Source: Trichobilharzia szidati (Eukaryota; Platyhelminthes; Trematoda; Strigeidida; Schistosomatidae). From it: DNA of 64,000 bases. The notes beneath the pieces were generated by a model that saw only the letters and a program-made list of their open reading frames with translations, was not told the DNA's origin and did no database searches. Each line of letters opens with the position of its first letter. Within the stretch, counting starts at the first letter, position 1. Below are positions 32,101 through 43,620 of the stretch, piece by piece. Position numbers and translations under genes: made by a program. Location: NCBI GenBank assembly GCA_944472155.2, contig OX235279.1, forward strand, positions 135,070,920 to 135,134,919, in the 5' to 3' direction.

Positions 32101-32381
32101 TCCCCATCCTTATTTTTGCTTTCATCGAAAGAAGGCACATCGGCTGACTGGCTTCCCGAAGGCTTTCACCAGCTCGCGTCATTTCACTTCCCCGATTCCA
32201 GCGAAAAATAAGGCCACTCTTTGTAATTTTAGAATTTTGAATATATTTGTGCGTTGAAGTTTTAGTAGCAATTTGGTTAAGTTTTGGGGGTGGAGTTGCT
32301 AGCACCACGCCCCAACCCTCCCTCTTTATCCGGGCTTGGGACCGGCTAGAATACTAGTGACCTAGTAATCTAGGCGAGGTT
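29162..32381 (-). mobile_element. RTE-clade non-LTR retrotransposon, near full length
   Basis: A 3.2-kb element on the minus strand with one long ORF, a short 5' UTR (32309-32381) and an (AAT)n tail (ATT repeats at 29161-29172 on the + strand). It is flanked by a 15-16 base target-site duplication, and copy B has the clean empty site. It resembles the SR2/SjR2 type of RTE elements known from schistosomes. The uninterrupted ORF and copy-specific insertion point to recent movement. Confidence 0.93.
29168..32308 (-). CDS. RTE polyprotein: AP endonuclease and reverse transcriptase
   Basis: An open frame of 1046 codons; the first ATG is at codon 43 (32180-32182), giving 1004 residues, while the upstream frame opens at a GTG. 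Numbering from codon 1, the endonuclease has Asn72 (TWNVRT), Glu101 (ICESKWNG), Asp210/Asn212 (MGDMNA) and Asp279 (QIDF). The final SDH motif, however, reads Ser304-His305-His306, so the usual Asp is lost. The reverse transcriptase has GPDGIPPE (556-563), FIDFEKAFD (about 680-688), GVGQGCLLSP (738-747) and FADD (782-785). The C-terminal RRKWRWIGH and GKRRVGRPR stretch is typical of the group. The frame is otherwise intact. The Asp-to-His change probably disables the nuclease. Confidence 0.93.
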   Translation of the reverse strand: MVLATPPPKLNQIATKTSTHKYIQNSKITKSGLIFRWNRGSEMTRAGESLREASQPMCLLSMKAKIRMGTWNVRTMFEAGKAAQVAAEIRRYKIEVLGICESKWNGCGRSQLSTGETIIYSGHPEDNHEHTEGVAIMMSPTAAKALMQWEPISSRIMTARFNSKGKKVTIIQCYAPTNASEHEKKEDFYSQLQTVMDNVPKSDIKIVMGDMNAKLGGDNTGRELTMGREALGEMNENGELFSDFCAFNDLVIGGSVFKHRDIHKATWISPDGHTKNQIDFISISRKWRRSLLDTRSRRGADVGSHHYLVQGTFKVKLKASRVAGDRPQCKFNTQKLKDTITQDIFTATVKAKQETLRGTTEESSVEDHWNSLKVIFNETCSTVLGRKKKQDKEWLSTDTWKLIEERRKVKEKMIQCKDGQEKETLNSTYTALDKEVKKSARKDKRQFYDNLATEAEKAAGKRDLRTLYQITKSLSGKRSTQVKPIKDSQGKPITKEEGQIKQWADHFKGLLNRPPPTTRPVIPTTARTQLQVDTNPPTKAEVMNAIKLLKAGKAAGPDGIPPEALKADPETTADMLTPLLQKIWKEGKVPTDWKKGYLVKLPKKGDLGLCKNWRGIMLLSTPSKILSRIILERIKDALDTELRPEQAGFRKGKSCSDQIATLRIIIEQSMEWQSNLYLNFIDFEKAFDSVDREVIWKLLEYYGVPQIFINLIQQLYDNGTCQVIHNGKLSEAFRVNTGVGQGCLLSPMIFLIVVDWIMRQTVGNEKTGISWTDVKNLEDLDFADDLCLMSHKIEDLQAKTDKLVEEAAKTGLQVNIDKTEVMKITNQQQQQHPVPITINGRDLKEVTSFTYLGSIVSTTGGTDEDVKSRIGKARNTFINLKPIWKSSSLNINNKIRIFNTNVKSILLYGSETWRVTKNIFNRLQTFINNCLRSILKIRWPERITNKKLWEQTKQEPIAQQICRRKWRWIGHSLRRPLSDIARQALEWNPKGKRRVGRPRVTWRRSCEEEVKQYGITWTQVKSTAQDRSKWRRAVEALCSTRNPREQ

Positions 32382-32397
32382 CAATTGATATGATTAT
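32382..32397 (+). repeat. Target-site duplication, right copy
   Basis: Matches 29147-29162 exactly and borders the 5' end of the minus-strand RTE element. Confidence 0.85.
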
Positions 32398-34489
32398 GAA
32401 CAATAAATTTTGAAAATCACTCGACAAAGCTATTTAGTAACTCGTCTAAGTTGAGATAACTATCACAAAGAACGAACAAAGCATCCTTTATCCACAAAAA
32501 GTGCCCACTCATCTGTTCTATACAGTCACAAGAAATAACTTTCCAATTGTGGGGAAAATATGACTACAGTTGTTGGTCCTACTGTTGGGCTCCCTGTCAT
32601 TCTTTCCACCCACCTATATCAACCATTCCTGACAGGAAACTGGACCTGGGTATGCACGGTAATAAGAGTTCTCTCTAGCCGTCAACCATACAAAAATGTT
32701 CTCTGTGCTTCACTTTACAGCAGGAATCAATTGAATATTTCTAATAAGGGCTCTTTTGTGATGAGTATCTTGACGCCGACATGCAGTGTTTTCTCAATCA
32801 GTACATCATAAGTCTTGAATAAATCGATCAATTCTCTCAAAATATGTTTGCAAGATATGTTTCCACTAGTTCCAGTAAGTCCGCAAATTAATTTGCCAAA
32901 ACGTGGTATGTTGAGTTGTACATGTATGGCATTGCTGACTCACATTATACATTAATCACAAACATTTCTACTAGGTAATCTATTGTAGGTTTCTCTAGTA
33001 ATTAGTAATTTCGAAATCCCAACAATTAGTTCATAACAAGGATAATTGGATCGAACAATTGTTTTCAATAATTGTTTTCCTCTACAGGCTCTACACTTAA
33101 AAATCCGTTAATTTTGGCATATAATAAGCAGTAAAAGCAAATAGGGATCATATGAACTGTGATCAAGATGTGACCGGATAGTTGCGAAATAATTGAGCAC
33201 TGAGTGAGAAGTAGACATTTATAAAATTATATTTGTAAAATCTCAGCGAAATTGAAATGATTAATTCCAACGTTTCGTTCGACAATCTGGTCCAAACTTC
33301 TTCATATTAAAAAGTGTATTGTTGTATAAATATGTAAAGAAGACAAGACTGAGGAGGCTGAAAGGAATGTTTATTTGATGAAACGTATGGTACATAGCTA
33401 AATTTGTTTTACCATATTCTCAACCGGCCATTTGCACATCATTTACCAAATCCTTGACGAATTGGTCGAATATCGTCTCATTCGATAGCTTCTTGGATTC
33501 TGCATCATATGGCAACATTCTTTTCATGGTTCTCTTCTTTGATTGCTCTTTCCAGTGTGCCAAACATATTGTTACTTCGTTTCTGATATACTACTTATAT
33601 CGGATTATAAGAAGCACTCACCACAAATACAAAGCGGAATAGTATTCAGTGAGTTTCGACTATCATTTAAGTGAGTATAAGAGGAACTACTGGTGAAGTG
33701 GACGATGAATTTCCAGTTTGTATTGAAAATCGGAAACATTTCTTTCCCATGGTAAATTTGAAACAAGCAACAACTGTGGAAAAAGCAGTATTCAATGAGA
33801 GTTCACAACTGCTCAGTCAATCACACAGCACTTATTGGACTGTGATCACACGGTATTGTGATGTTGAGCTAAAGCTTTATAGTAACTATTAGGCAAGGTA
33901 ATGAAAAAGCTCTTGGTTTTCCTGAAGCCTGTGCAATCGGATTAAAGAAGCCGGATCTATGCATTCAAAAGGAGACAATAGTTAGCTTAAATCTACCCTG
34001 GTAGCATATTTTTAACTTACCTTCATAATTTCCCTTCTCTTCCCTCTTCTCCTTACAATTTCTTTCCCATTGTTATTACTGCGATTATTTTATCTGACAT
34101 ACTGTTAGTTCCCTTGGGATATGTGCAAATCGAAAATCATGACTCAGTATTAACCTTCGTGAGGAGTGTTCGAGCTATCTTATGAGTTTAAATCAGACAC
34201 GTTAAAATCGTGTTATTTAGTCCTATATGGTTTACAAATGCTAAATTTATTTATTTGTTTTTTTACTAAGTTTAATCGTATTTCAATATTATCAAATCCA
34301 GATTGTCCCACAGCAACTTCCGTTTTTCAAGCTAAATTCTACTTTGATGAATATTGTTCACTTCTTAATGACGCTAACAGATAATCGCTCACCACGCGTG
34401 AATCGCATATACTTCCTGAAATCGATACTTATTCGTTGTCACAAAGTTCATGTGCTTGTATGTATTTAACCTTGAAAAAATGTGCAAAT
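32398..34489. other. Right end of copy A and unique junction sequence, no gene recognised
   Basis: Homology to copy B resumes at about 32410 (B 62418) and becomes patchy after about 33005, where B has an extra 0.8 kb, and after about 33150, where pieces of A are missing from B. Open frames at 32560-32811, 33454-33642, 33671-33892 and 34166-34384 have no recognisable content. Confidence 0.5.
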
Positions 34490-36033
34490 ATTCAAAGAAA
34501 TGGTTAATGAACAAGGAATACTCTTTTCGGTAAGTTCATCATCATGTTCTACAGTTATATAAACATTGCAGTGAATGAATTAGTGTTATGAACAACATTA
34601 GTGCTTACATAACATCGAATGAATAATATCAATAGATTACAGTTCAATAACCTCAACATAACAATAAACTGAATGTCAGAAGAATTATGAAAGAAAATAG
34701 TACAAATTCATGAATTTTTAGTCTCTACTGAACACCGAGGCAGTAGTAGTGGCTGAACTTGCTTCTTTTGCACACAAAGCACTGGTTGTTTCACGTGAAT
34801 GGCGACAGCCTCTGCTGTTTGGAGCATGTGGTGCTTCGACGATTTTGGTAGTTTGTTAGGCACCCGGTAGATGACAGGGTAGAATTCTTCGGATAGGAAC
34901 ACAATAATAACTGAATTCAATGAAGTGCATTCTGCTATGAAATTCACGTGCAAAGAGGAATCCGAAAACAGAATTGTCTTCCTGCATGTCCTCCTTACAA
35001 GAAAACCAGATGGTAGCATAAAAGCAAGTTTGCATAGAAAAAGCACTTGGACAGGACAATATACACATTTTCACAGCTTCGTTCCTATCAATTACAAAAG
35101 GAATTTAGTAAAGACCCTTAGCCACAGAGTTAGAGCTATATGCTCAGGAGAAATAATTAAAGATGAATTAAGCATTGTATATGATACTTTGATCGAAAAT
35201 GGCTATCCCGACAAATTTATCAAGAAACACATGACAAAGAAAGCGGAAAAGGACTACTCACTGTCTGTAAACAAGAAGCCTTTATTCATACAACTGCAAT
35301 TCAAGGGCGATATACAAAGCGAAATAACTGCGAAGAAATTAAGAAAATCAGTTCAGAGAACGTTTAGTGCTGGTAAACTACACGTCTTATTCTCTACACG
35401 ACAGATGGTGATTCCTCGATTGAAAGATGAAGTACCTAGACTAGCCACTTCCATTTGTATCTATCAATTCAACTGCGCTTGTGGAGCGAATTATATCGAC
35501 CGTTGCTCAAGGAACTTGATTTTTCGTGCTCGAGAGCATCTCCCAGTATGGTTAGGCAAAGGTGTAGTAAAAGCCACCAACAGTTCAATATTAAACCACC
35601 TCGTCCGAACCGGCCACAGTGACAACATTGAAGAATACTTCCCTATCATCTACCGGGTACCAAATAAATTGCCAAAAATATCGAGGTACCGAATGCTCCA
35701 AACAGCAGAGGCTGTCGCCAATCACGTGAAACAACCAGTGCTTTGTGTGCAAAAGAAGCAAGTTCAGCCACTACTACTGCCTCGGTGTTCAGTTGAGACT
35801 ATAAATTCATGAATTTGTACTATTTTCTTTCATAATTCTTCTGACATTCAGTTTATTGTTATGTTGAGGTTATTGAACTGTAATCTATTGATATTATTCA
35901 TTCGATGTTATGTAAGCACTAATGTTGTTCATAACACTAATTCATTCACTGCAATGTTTATATAACTGTAGAACATGATGATAAACTTACCGAAAAGAGT
36001 ATTCCTTGTTCATCAACCATTCTTTTGAAAATT
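34490..36033 (+). mobile_element. Truncated Penelope-like element with inverted 3' end
   Basis: Left arm about 34490-34893 is the inverted, slightly diverged copy of right arm about 35627-36033. Both contain the end of the coding region (YRVPNKLPK, then MLQTAEAVA and KQPVLCVQKKQVQPLLLPRC) and the 3' UTR. Between the arms lies the 5'-truncated coding part. A partial inverted copy attached in front of a truncated body is a known arrangement in Penelope-like elements. Confidence 0.8.
34925..35812 (+). CDS. Penelope-like protein C-terminal half (RT end and GIY-YIG nuclease)
   Basis: A 295-residue open frame, truncated at the 5' end; the ATG is probably internal to the original protein. The start (MKFTCKEESENRIVFLHVLL then TRKPDGSIKASLHRK) corresponds to the stretch just after the RT palm. 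TWTGQYTHFHSFVP and NLVKTLSHRVRAIC follow, then a linker, then the nuclease with CACGANYIDRCSRN (184-197) and Arg203-Glu204-His205. The usual YIG reads YID (Asp192), so the nuclease is probably impaired. No RT core remains, so the copy cannot move by itself. Confidence 0.8.
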   Translation: MHSAMKFTCKEESENRIVFLHVLLTRKPDGSIKASLHRKSTWTGQYTHFHSFVPINYKRNLVKTLSHRVRAICSGEIIKDELSIVYDTLIENGYPDKFIKKHMTKKAEKDYSLSVNKKPLFIQLQFKGDIQSEITAKKLRKSVQRTFSAGKLHVLFSTRQMVIPRLKDEVPRLATSICIYQFNCACGANYIDRCSRNLIFRAREHLPVWLGKGVVKATNSSILNHLVRTGHSDNIEEYFPIIYRVPNKLPKISRYRMLQTAEAVANHVKQPVLCVQKKQVQPLLLPRCSVETINS

Positions 36034-36119
36034 TTAATGGCAAATTTTAATCAGATAAAATGTATAATTATCAATGTTTGTAGAGTATATATATATCTAA
36101 ATAGCAACTTTATAAACAA

Positions 36120-36285
36120 ATTGATAGAGTTGTGATGGGCTCACTCCTGGGTCCTACACTGACTAATATTCTCTTGGAAAAATTTGGAAATGGTCAACTT
36201 AAAAATATTGATATTAGTGATAGTTGCCTCTCAATAGAACCTCCCAACTCAGAGAACACAATCATACCAGAAGGCTTCATTACAA

Positions 36286-36335
<50 letters not shown>

Positions 36336-36620
36336 ATAGATATATAGATCGATAGATGACAATTTCATCGTCGGTGACAGAGATCTCAGCAAACAAAACC
36401 TCTTAAATGCTGTCAATAATGTTCCTCCAGCTGTTCAATTCCCTTGTGAGGAAGAAGAAAGTAACAGTGCAATCTTCCAAGATATCCCCATAGCCAGAAA
36501 GACAGAGATATTTGAAGAGAAATCTATCCAGAATGGACACATAATCTGGTCAGTACATAATTTTCATGCCGCTTCAGTAGAAAGGGAATTTAGTTTAATG
36601 TCTGAGCTATAAGATGAGAA
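36120..36620 (+). pseudogene. Penelope-like reverse transcriptase core fragment
   Basis: The frame at 36132 gives MGSLLGPTLTNILLEKFGNG, the GSxLGP motif of Penelope-type reverse transcriptases. After a (TA)n run the sequence resumes with MDD or IDR-like remains of the catalytic YxDD, then NFIVGDRDLSKQNLLNAVNN and VQFPCEEEESNSAIFQDI. Stops and frame changes follow. It is a separate dead piece of the same superfamily as the element just upstream, in the same orientation. Confidence 0.75.
36288..36333. repeat. (TA)n microsatellite
   Basis: About 22 TA units inside the Penelope RT fragment, sitting where the bases before the catalytic YxDD motif should be. Confidence 0.95.
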
Positions 36621-37563
36621 GAATACGTTTAGACGAATGCATTCATGGAGAAATGCGTAAACCAAAGCCTACACTTCAAGTGAATCAAAATACTTTATAA
36701 ACGCTCATTAGTGGTACCTCTGTATCTACACCACAACATAGTTATTGTTTTCGATTACTATTATTTATCAAGCCTTGAACTTCCACTCTACATATTCCAT
36801 CCGCTCGTTTATTCTCCTGTAGTACTAATACTCTTTCTCACACCTTTCCTTGAAATATATATATTTGTCCATTACTAATGCACAAAATTGTCATTTAATT
36901 ATTCAATTGCATTTCACCTCATGCTCTTATTGAACATGCATTTTATTTGCATCCAAATCATATTCTAAAGTCACTGACTAATATTCCATCTTGTACGCAC
37001 TTTCTGATAAAATTCAAATTTGACTTCACCAACTATTGTAACCTGAAATTAACAGTATTATAATAGTAGAGCTTGAAGAAGAATGTATTTAAGTCGATTG
37101 TTCTCTCCAATTGGTTTTGTTTTAAGTGACATTCATTTAGAAGCTTGTCCATGTAAGCTTAAATTCTACAGATCGGAACATAATGTAAACCAATCAGAGA
37201 TAGGAAGTCAGTCTAGGAGTCTATTGTCATGAACGAATTGCGTATTTCATATACACGTTCGTCTCTACGCCACATGCACATCGAAACAGAAATAATCCAA
37301 TGAGTGTATTTGATTCTTATTCTGAATATAGTTGTCTATCACACTTATGATACTGTCAATCTGTAAACTAGTTTGTAAGCTAAACGCAAGTGATACATTA
37401 CACACTAGCCTGATGCCATCTAACACCCATATAACTGCAGATTTCACAGACATTGTCTGACTTCGGTGAAGAGAAACAATGACGGCATTCTACACCCACT
37501 TTAAACTGTTGGAGATCTTATTCATCGATGTAAACTGCTCGCCTAGAAATGGTAACTTGTGCT
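36621..37563. other. Junction sequence before copy B, nothing recognised
   Basis: AT-rich DNA leading into the start of copy B. If the duplication extends further left, its copy A counterpart would be inside the N gap. Confidence 0.5.
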
Positions 37564-40500
37564 GACCACACTTTGAGCAGCCAAACTAAGCTCGTTTCAT
37601 AAGTGGATGCTGAGTGTTACTCACAATCAACCATTATTCAATAATTCATGCCGATAGCATCATTCTCAAGAAAATCGTTGTTCTAGTGAGCAGAATAAGT
37701 TGTAGTAAACCTTGGTGACAATATTTTCTTTTTGACCTCCAATCAGTCTGCTAAACATGATCCGCCTTCGTCAAAATATCACAAGTATTTCAAATATTTG
37801 TTTAGGGATACATTTCCGATATGAGGAAGTGACATACAAACAGCTTTATAAATATCACTGAAGCAACTTCACAGTTGTCAGCCTTAAACATGATATTCAC
37901 AAGACAGAATCAATGTTCTACTCACATGGAAAATAAGGAGGGCTCCCTCTCCTCACTCCCACTATCAATCCCACTACTCTTTATCGAGAAACTAAATCCC
38001 CTCATTCGTCTTGAAACGAGACAGGGAAAGTGCATCAGCTGTTTCAAAACAGGTTTGTGTTTTCCCAAACAAACATCCGATTTTCGATTTCCGCTCCGAT
38101 TGATTTTGAAGACGATTGAATCTGTCTCTTGGAAATGTGATTCTCTACTCATACCGTTATTCTTCTTGCTATAGCGTGACTAATTAATTTCAGAAACGTG
38201 CAGATTAAGTCAGATGATTCACATCAAGCCCATCATGTTATTACCTAGGCGTGAGCGAATAAACAAACTATCTCCTGTTTTGATATCTCTCACCGAATTT
38301 CTAACATTGTTAACTACTTTGCTGTAATACATACACGTATTGAGATAACTTCACAGACTCATTACTTTTCGTGCCATATCATACCAAATAGTCTTGTATA
38401 ACAGTCATGAGATTACGAATCACTTGTTCGAAGTCACAGTGTGGTGCGTGACGGGATCAGTGGAAACACTTGATGAAATTTACTCTCACAAACAACTGTT
38501 AGTACTGGGACTTGAATGAAGGGGGAATTGAAGGTCTTTTCATATTTCAGCGGCTGAGTGCCAACTGCATATTTTTCAGGCATACATTCGTATTCTGTGT
38601 ATTATCAGTTTGATTGCTCGTCAACTTAGTTCAAATCGAAAACTTTACCATATCTCAGTTCCATTGCAAACATTGAGAAGTATTTTTCCAGTTTGTTCGT
38701 CATCTTATTTGTCTACCAGTACAAATGGCTGATATTCGATCCACCTGCCTACTAAACGAGTCTAAGTTTGCAACAGATCCGTATTGCACTGCTGACATGA
38801 AGACATTAAGCGGTTTGAAGTTCACATTATTAGCTATCTTTCCGAACTGACATACCCCGTTCTCTTCACCACTGTTGACGCTGAAGCTTTCTTTCCTCTA
38901 AACTATCGCGCACACTAAAATGGTTGTGGATGTAGCAAGTGTTGTAACTGATCAAGTCATTATCATGATACTAGGAGTGACGCTTATCGTATAAATGCAT
39001 GTTGACTACTCGCCTAATTACAAAGGTGTGATCTGTGGACTCTTAGTGGTAACATTATTCACAGAATCTCTCCTATGTTACACATAGCGCTATTATTGTA
39101 ACTAGAATTATACAAAATTCAAGCCTTCAGGCTTGAAGAGAAGTGCATAATCTGTACGACGGAATTCAATCAATCCCAAGCGAATTGAAACACTCCAAAA
39201 GCGACGCCACATTTATTTCTCTATCTCTCTATGCGTCTATTCACCTGTCTAATCTCTTATCAATCTACTAGTATGTACACAAATAGGAAATTAGTGAGTG
39301 CTGAGTTGCTTACGTTTGAAGTAGCAATCAGACACATCAGTTCTCTTTGTGACAACTGCTTCCCAATTTCACAAACTCGGAGTTTGACTCATTTGCAATT
39401 AATAGTGATCCCACTTGTGATTTTGATACTATCGGAAACTAATAATCAGAACAAAAGCTCCTTCTACACATTGATGTGTGTGGCTCAGACGATCACAGTC
39501 AGTCACAAGAAGCTCTGAAGCTAAATCTGCACTTCTGGGCACTCACCAGTAAGGCTAATATGCATCGACGAGGAAATTCATGCTTCCTCAAGGATGGGAT
39601 TTACTACTTCGACAACAGGATATGCAACTATCTGATCATAGGTACAGAGCGAATCCTATTGATGAAGTGAGTTTAATGAATTCATACGAACAGACATTTA
39701 ATACCTGCCAATAAAACCAAAAATGCTCACAAGTGCACAAAATTGTAATACTGTCTAGCCTAGAGACCTAACTGTACAATTTATCGCCAGACGTCATTCA
39801 AGACTCAGGCTTCAGGCCTGAATTTCTCTCTATCCCCTAGTCCGACACTTTCTGTCATCTTGGAAGTGCATAGATGGAGTCTTTCGGGTATTCATTACTG
39901 AGCAAGTAATCTTAGTCAACTATAATCCTTAAGTGATAGTTCCAAATTTCTTCCTTAAGTATCACAGTTTTGCATTTCAATGTTGCAGATTAATTGATTA
40001 GTTAGTCCAATTCCATTTTTTCCGTTTCCATTTCGAAATTGTAGATTATTATGTGTACTAATGGAGATTTGAAATCTATTTGTGGAAATCTTTCGGCTAA
40101 CACAAACGCAATAACCACATCCCCTTCTTGCATATGGAATGCAGTAATTTCAACTGTAAGAGTGAAGTTCTCTGGAGAATTCGTGTAAATAACAATGAGC
40201 GTTAAATGAGTAGCGTTTCAAATCTACTACCAGTCTAAATGGGGACTCGTGTCACTAGCCGACAAAGCTGCAGATGGAGAAACATTCGAAAGTAAAACTC
40301 AACTGGTTCATCTCAAACTAAGAATATGTTTGAGTTCCTTAAAATTGTGAATGGACTGAATACAGACATGTCTTTAAATTCTAACTTTGACTTAATGCAC
40401 TTTATTGTTAGGTTTCGAATCCACTGTGATTGTGGCTATGGATTTATTCCAGTTGCTGTCAAGATTTTAAATCATCTCATTAATTATTCGATGATCTGTC

Positions 40501-42008
40501 GCCTTGCTCATATCGTGATGCAGTAAGTTGTCTGTAAAGCTTCCTCGAAATTCAGGCTGTATTTTCACCTTCATAAGAGAGGAAGCTTCAGAGCATGATA
40601 AGTGATTAAAACTGATACGAACTCATTTCTTTAATTTCCACAGAAGTGGATCTCCTCTGACAACCGTGCACAGCATGAACGCGTCCAAATATCCATTGAT
40701 AGAAAGAGAAATCCCTTGACGTCTTCAACGTATTTTCTCGGTTTATTAGGAAACATACAGTGCTTCTGACCACTATGTTTATCCTGAATTTTGTCTATTT
40801 ACTTGGTATTACTATAGATCGTAACAGATACAAGATGATGAGTCAGGAAATTTTAGTCTCTGATAGCTAACCAGAGATACTTGAGTTTTCGTTGATGACC
40901 TATGTTTCGTGTGGAGACTCGAACATCTGACCCGAGAAGAGGATGTAACTGGTCGATATTTCTATTTTGCTTCACTGATTCCCATTGTTGTTTGGCTTAT
41001 TTCTATGTTCTCACGCCATAAGCCATTATCACTTCTCGAATGGAATCTTCTGAAAGGAAAGTATATATGTCTTGTGAAAATGACTTAAAAGATTAGAATG
41101 AAATTACTTCTTCACGTTTCGTTAAGATGCATTACATGGATTAGTTAACTGAACTATTTTTCTGTGTGAAGACACCTATTTATTCATTGATGTTATCATT
41201 ATCATATCTTCATCTAACATAGGGATGCTGTCTTCTATATATAGTTGTGCCATGCTTCTTATTCACATTGAAAACAGTTTTTAATGTTTACGTATTATTT
41301 TGCCCAAAGATACGTGGATTCCTCAACAGTTCTCATCATTTTTTAATTCTCACTATTACTGTCTTCACGTGATCACACTGCACTGAATGGTAGCAGTTTG
41401 GTTTGCTACACTTCATAAAATGCACATAAAGGTGGGAACAAGACAAAGAAACTACAACAAACGGAAACAGTACTAGGGAAGTAACGTTTGACGAGGGAAA
41501 CTCGCATATCAAACACATTAATGTATTTAATATCCAATGTCGTTCTTACGAGCTGCTGTGAACCAAACTGATTTCTTTGAACTTGCTTCCTGGTTGTGAG
41601 GTGGAAGTTCCTAATCCCCAGTAAATTTCTGCGTAATGTGCATGCGACTCGACTGTCGTAGGTTTGGTTTACTCCAAGAGGAGTGGTGCGGGGATTGGAT
41701 ACGTGTGATTTGTAGTACGTGGTATATTTACACAGTGTCGCTGCTGTGAATTGAGTTGATGCCTCAACTCGTCAGTCGCCCGGTGTGACCAGAAAGGGGG
41801 ATAGTAATAATAGACACAATTGATGTATATCGTGCAGACGTAGAAAGAAATGAAATCTGATAATCGGAAGTATGTAAACAAAAATAGCCCAAAATAGTAA
41901 CAAGTGAATGGATAGGTAGAATATTCGGAAAAGTGGTACAAGGGATAGTGTGGAGTGGTGAGGAACGCGTTCAGGTGTACACTCACTACTAGTATGGCGA
42001 GTGAGTTT
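37564..42008. other. Copy B left region, no gene recognised
   Basis: Counterpart of 545-5020 with scattered substitutions and two small deletions (15 and 20 bp). No protein family seen. Confidence 0.6.
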
Positions 42009-42384
42009 TAAGGGGTAGACCATCTGGACGCAGTCCTTATGCCACTACACCGTCATCCAGCTTCGTCTTGAAGCCTTCCAAAGGACAGGTACAGTGGCGA
42101 CAACTGCTGGTGAGGAGTTCCAGGGACGGCAAACTCTCAGCGAAGGGAAATAAGAGCGTATTCGAGTCTTTGTCCTCTAGCGCCCTATGCCTCATCGTTA
42201 CTGTGTGGAAGCCTGTAGTGAATTAACGGAGGAATACCTTTAGTTGGGTGACTCTGGTCGCTTGTGATCTTGCATGCAGTGACTAGGCCACCACCAAGCC
42301 GATATTAACTGAGAGTCGAAAGACCTAATTTCTCCAACCTCTCCATGGGGTGATGAAACGGGTCACACAAGGGTCTGTACAGTG
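42009..42384 (-). pseudogene. Decayed CR1-clade RT tail, copy B
   Basis: Counterpart of 5025-5400, nearly identical, with the same stops. Confidence 0.5.
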
Positions 42385-43620
42385 CTTCTATGCGCTGTTG
42401 TAGAACAGATGGTTGAATATCGCCACAACCTGCGGACGTTCCAGAGGTAACTTTCTGCAGCTTCACTAGTACCATTGCAGGGCTAATCTGTAATGTACCT
42501 GTTCGGTTTTCGCCTGGTAATGTTGCAAGGCGTCCCTCATGGCTTAAAGCAATAATACCCACAGTGCTGTTTGGTCGTATGTTAAAGGATGAATTGGGTC
42601 TTTCAACCAATAAAATTCCTCCTCAAGATGTTCAAATGTTTCTGCAAACTCCAAAAACAATGATAACGTGATTATACAATCAATGAGCTGCTAAAACCGG
42701 TCAGTGTCACTTCCTTTGGTGTAAATCTGGTGAAGTTAGATAAAAGTGGAGACACTATTCATTCCTAAAGGATAGCACCGGTTTTCTTCACTTTATGTGG
42801 CAAATCCCCATAAGCACTTACACAGGTGCACAAGTTCAAGCAAAATACTCCTATTGTTGGGATAATACCCTGCCAAAAACAGATGATTTTCTGGACAGAA
42901 CAGCCATACACGATCACCGTTGTTAGTTTGTCAGGATGAGGTTCCATGGGTATCACAAATATGCGTTTCGGACTAGCGCAAGCTTACTGCTTGGAGCCTG
43001 GAACTCGGGATGTAGTAGATGTCGTCTCTTGACACGTCTCTCAGGTGTCACTCCATTTTCCTACGTCTCCACAAATCTGTACACTTTGAATATCACCCTT
43101 TTACTCGTGTGTACAACTGCAACAACTTTACCAAGAAAATCATGTCCCGGGACTGGTTGCCACGGCTGATTTCTGGAAAGAGAATAATTGTTTTTTAATA
43201 TCTGATTAATTTCCGTGTTACGCAACTATCCTGCTGCTTGTTCTTGCAGATTTTTGAAGGCACTCATTGATTTAGGTGGTGAGTTTGTTTTGATGCATAA
43301 CAAATGAAAAATGCATTTACTAGGTTTTGTGACTCCCCATCACTTTTATTATTACCCAGTAGGACATCTGCCATCTTGATCACAAATTTAATTACTGGTC
43401 TGCTTATTTTCTATCAACTGAAACGTCGCCTGTTAGAGGCGAGCTGTTGGCGATAATATACATACCCGAATTTTCTCTTCGTGTACTTAATTGGCTGGAA
43501 TGGTGGCGGTCAATTAGATACTCGATTTTCCACAGGCAGTTCTCGTCGTGTTTGTTGTTGTGTGGTTTTGTAATGCATGATTTGCTAAGTGCTGCGACTT
43601 CAGACGTAAAATTCTGGCTA

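Larger units (their letters stand above)
545..33330 (+). repeat. Large direct repeat, copy A
   Basis: This block matches 37564-64000 almost base for base in collinear segments. The spacing is 37019 bases at the left end, dropping to about 33.1 kb after copy A's CR1 insertion and copy B's 1.7-kb block, then to 32.8 kb and 30.0 kb after the later indels. Copy A differs by carrying a CR1 element (6741-12256), an RTE element (about 29162-32381) and 25747-26229. Small indels include 15 bp near 3694 and 20 bp near 4850, both missing from B. The right edge is fuzzy: matching becomes broken after about 33150. It may be a true tandem duplication or an uncollapsed haplotype. Confidence 0.95.

Noticed and set aside
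29236..32257. Many + strand open frames across the RTE element
   Set aside because: All are shadows of the 1046-codon minus-strand polyprotein.
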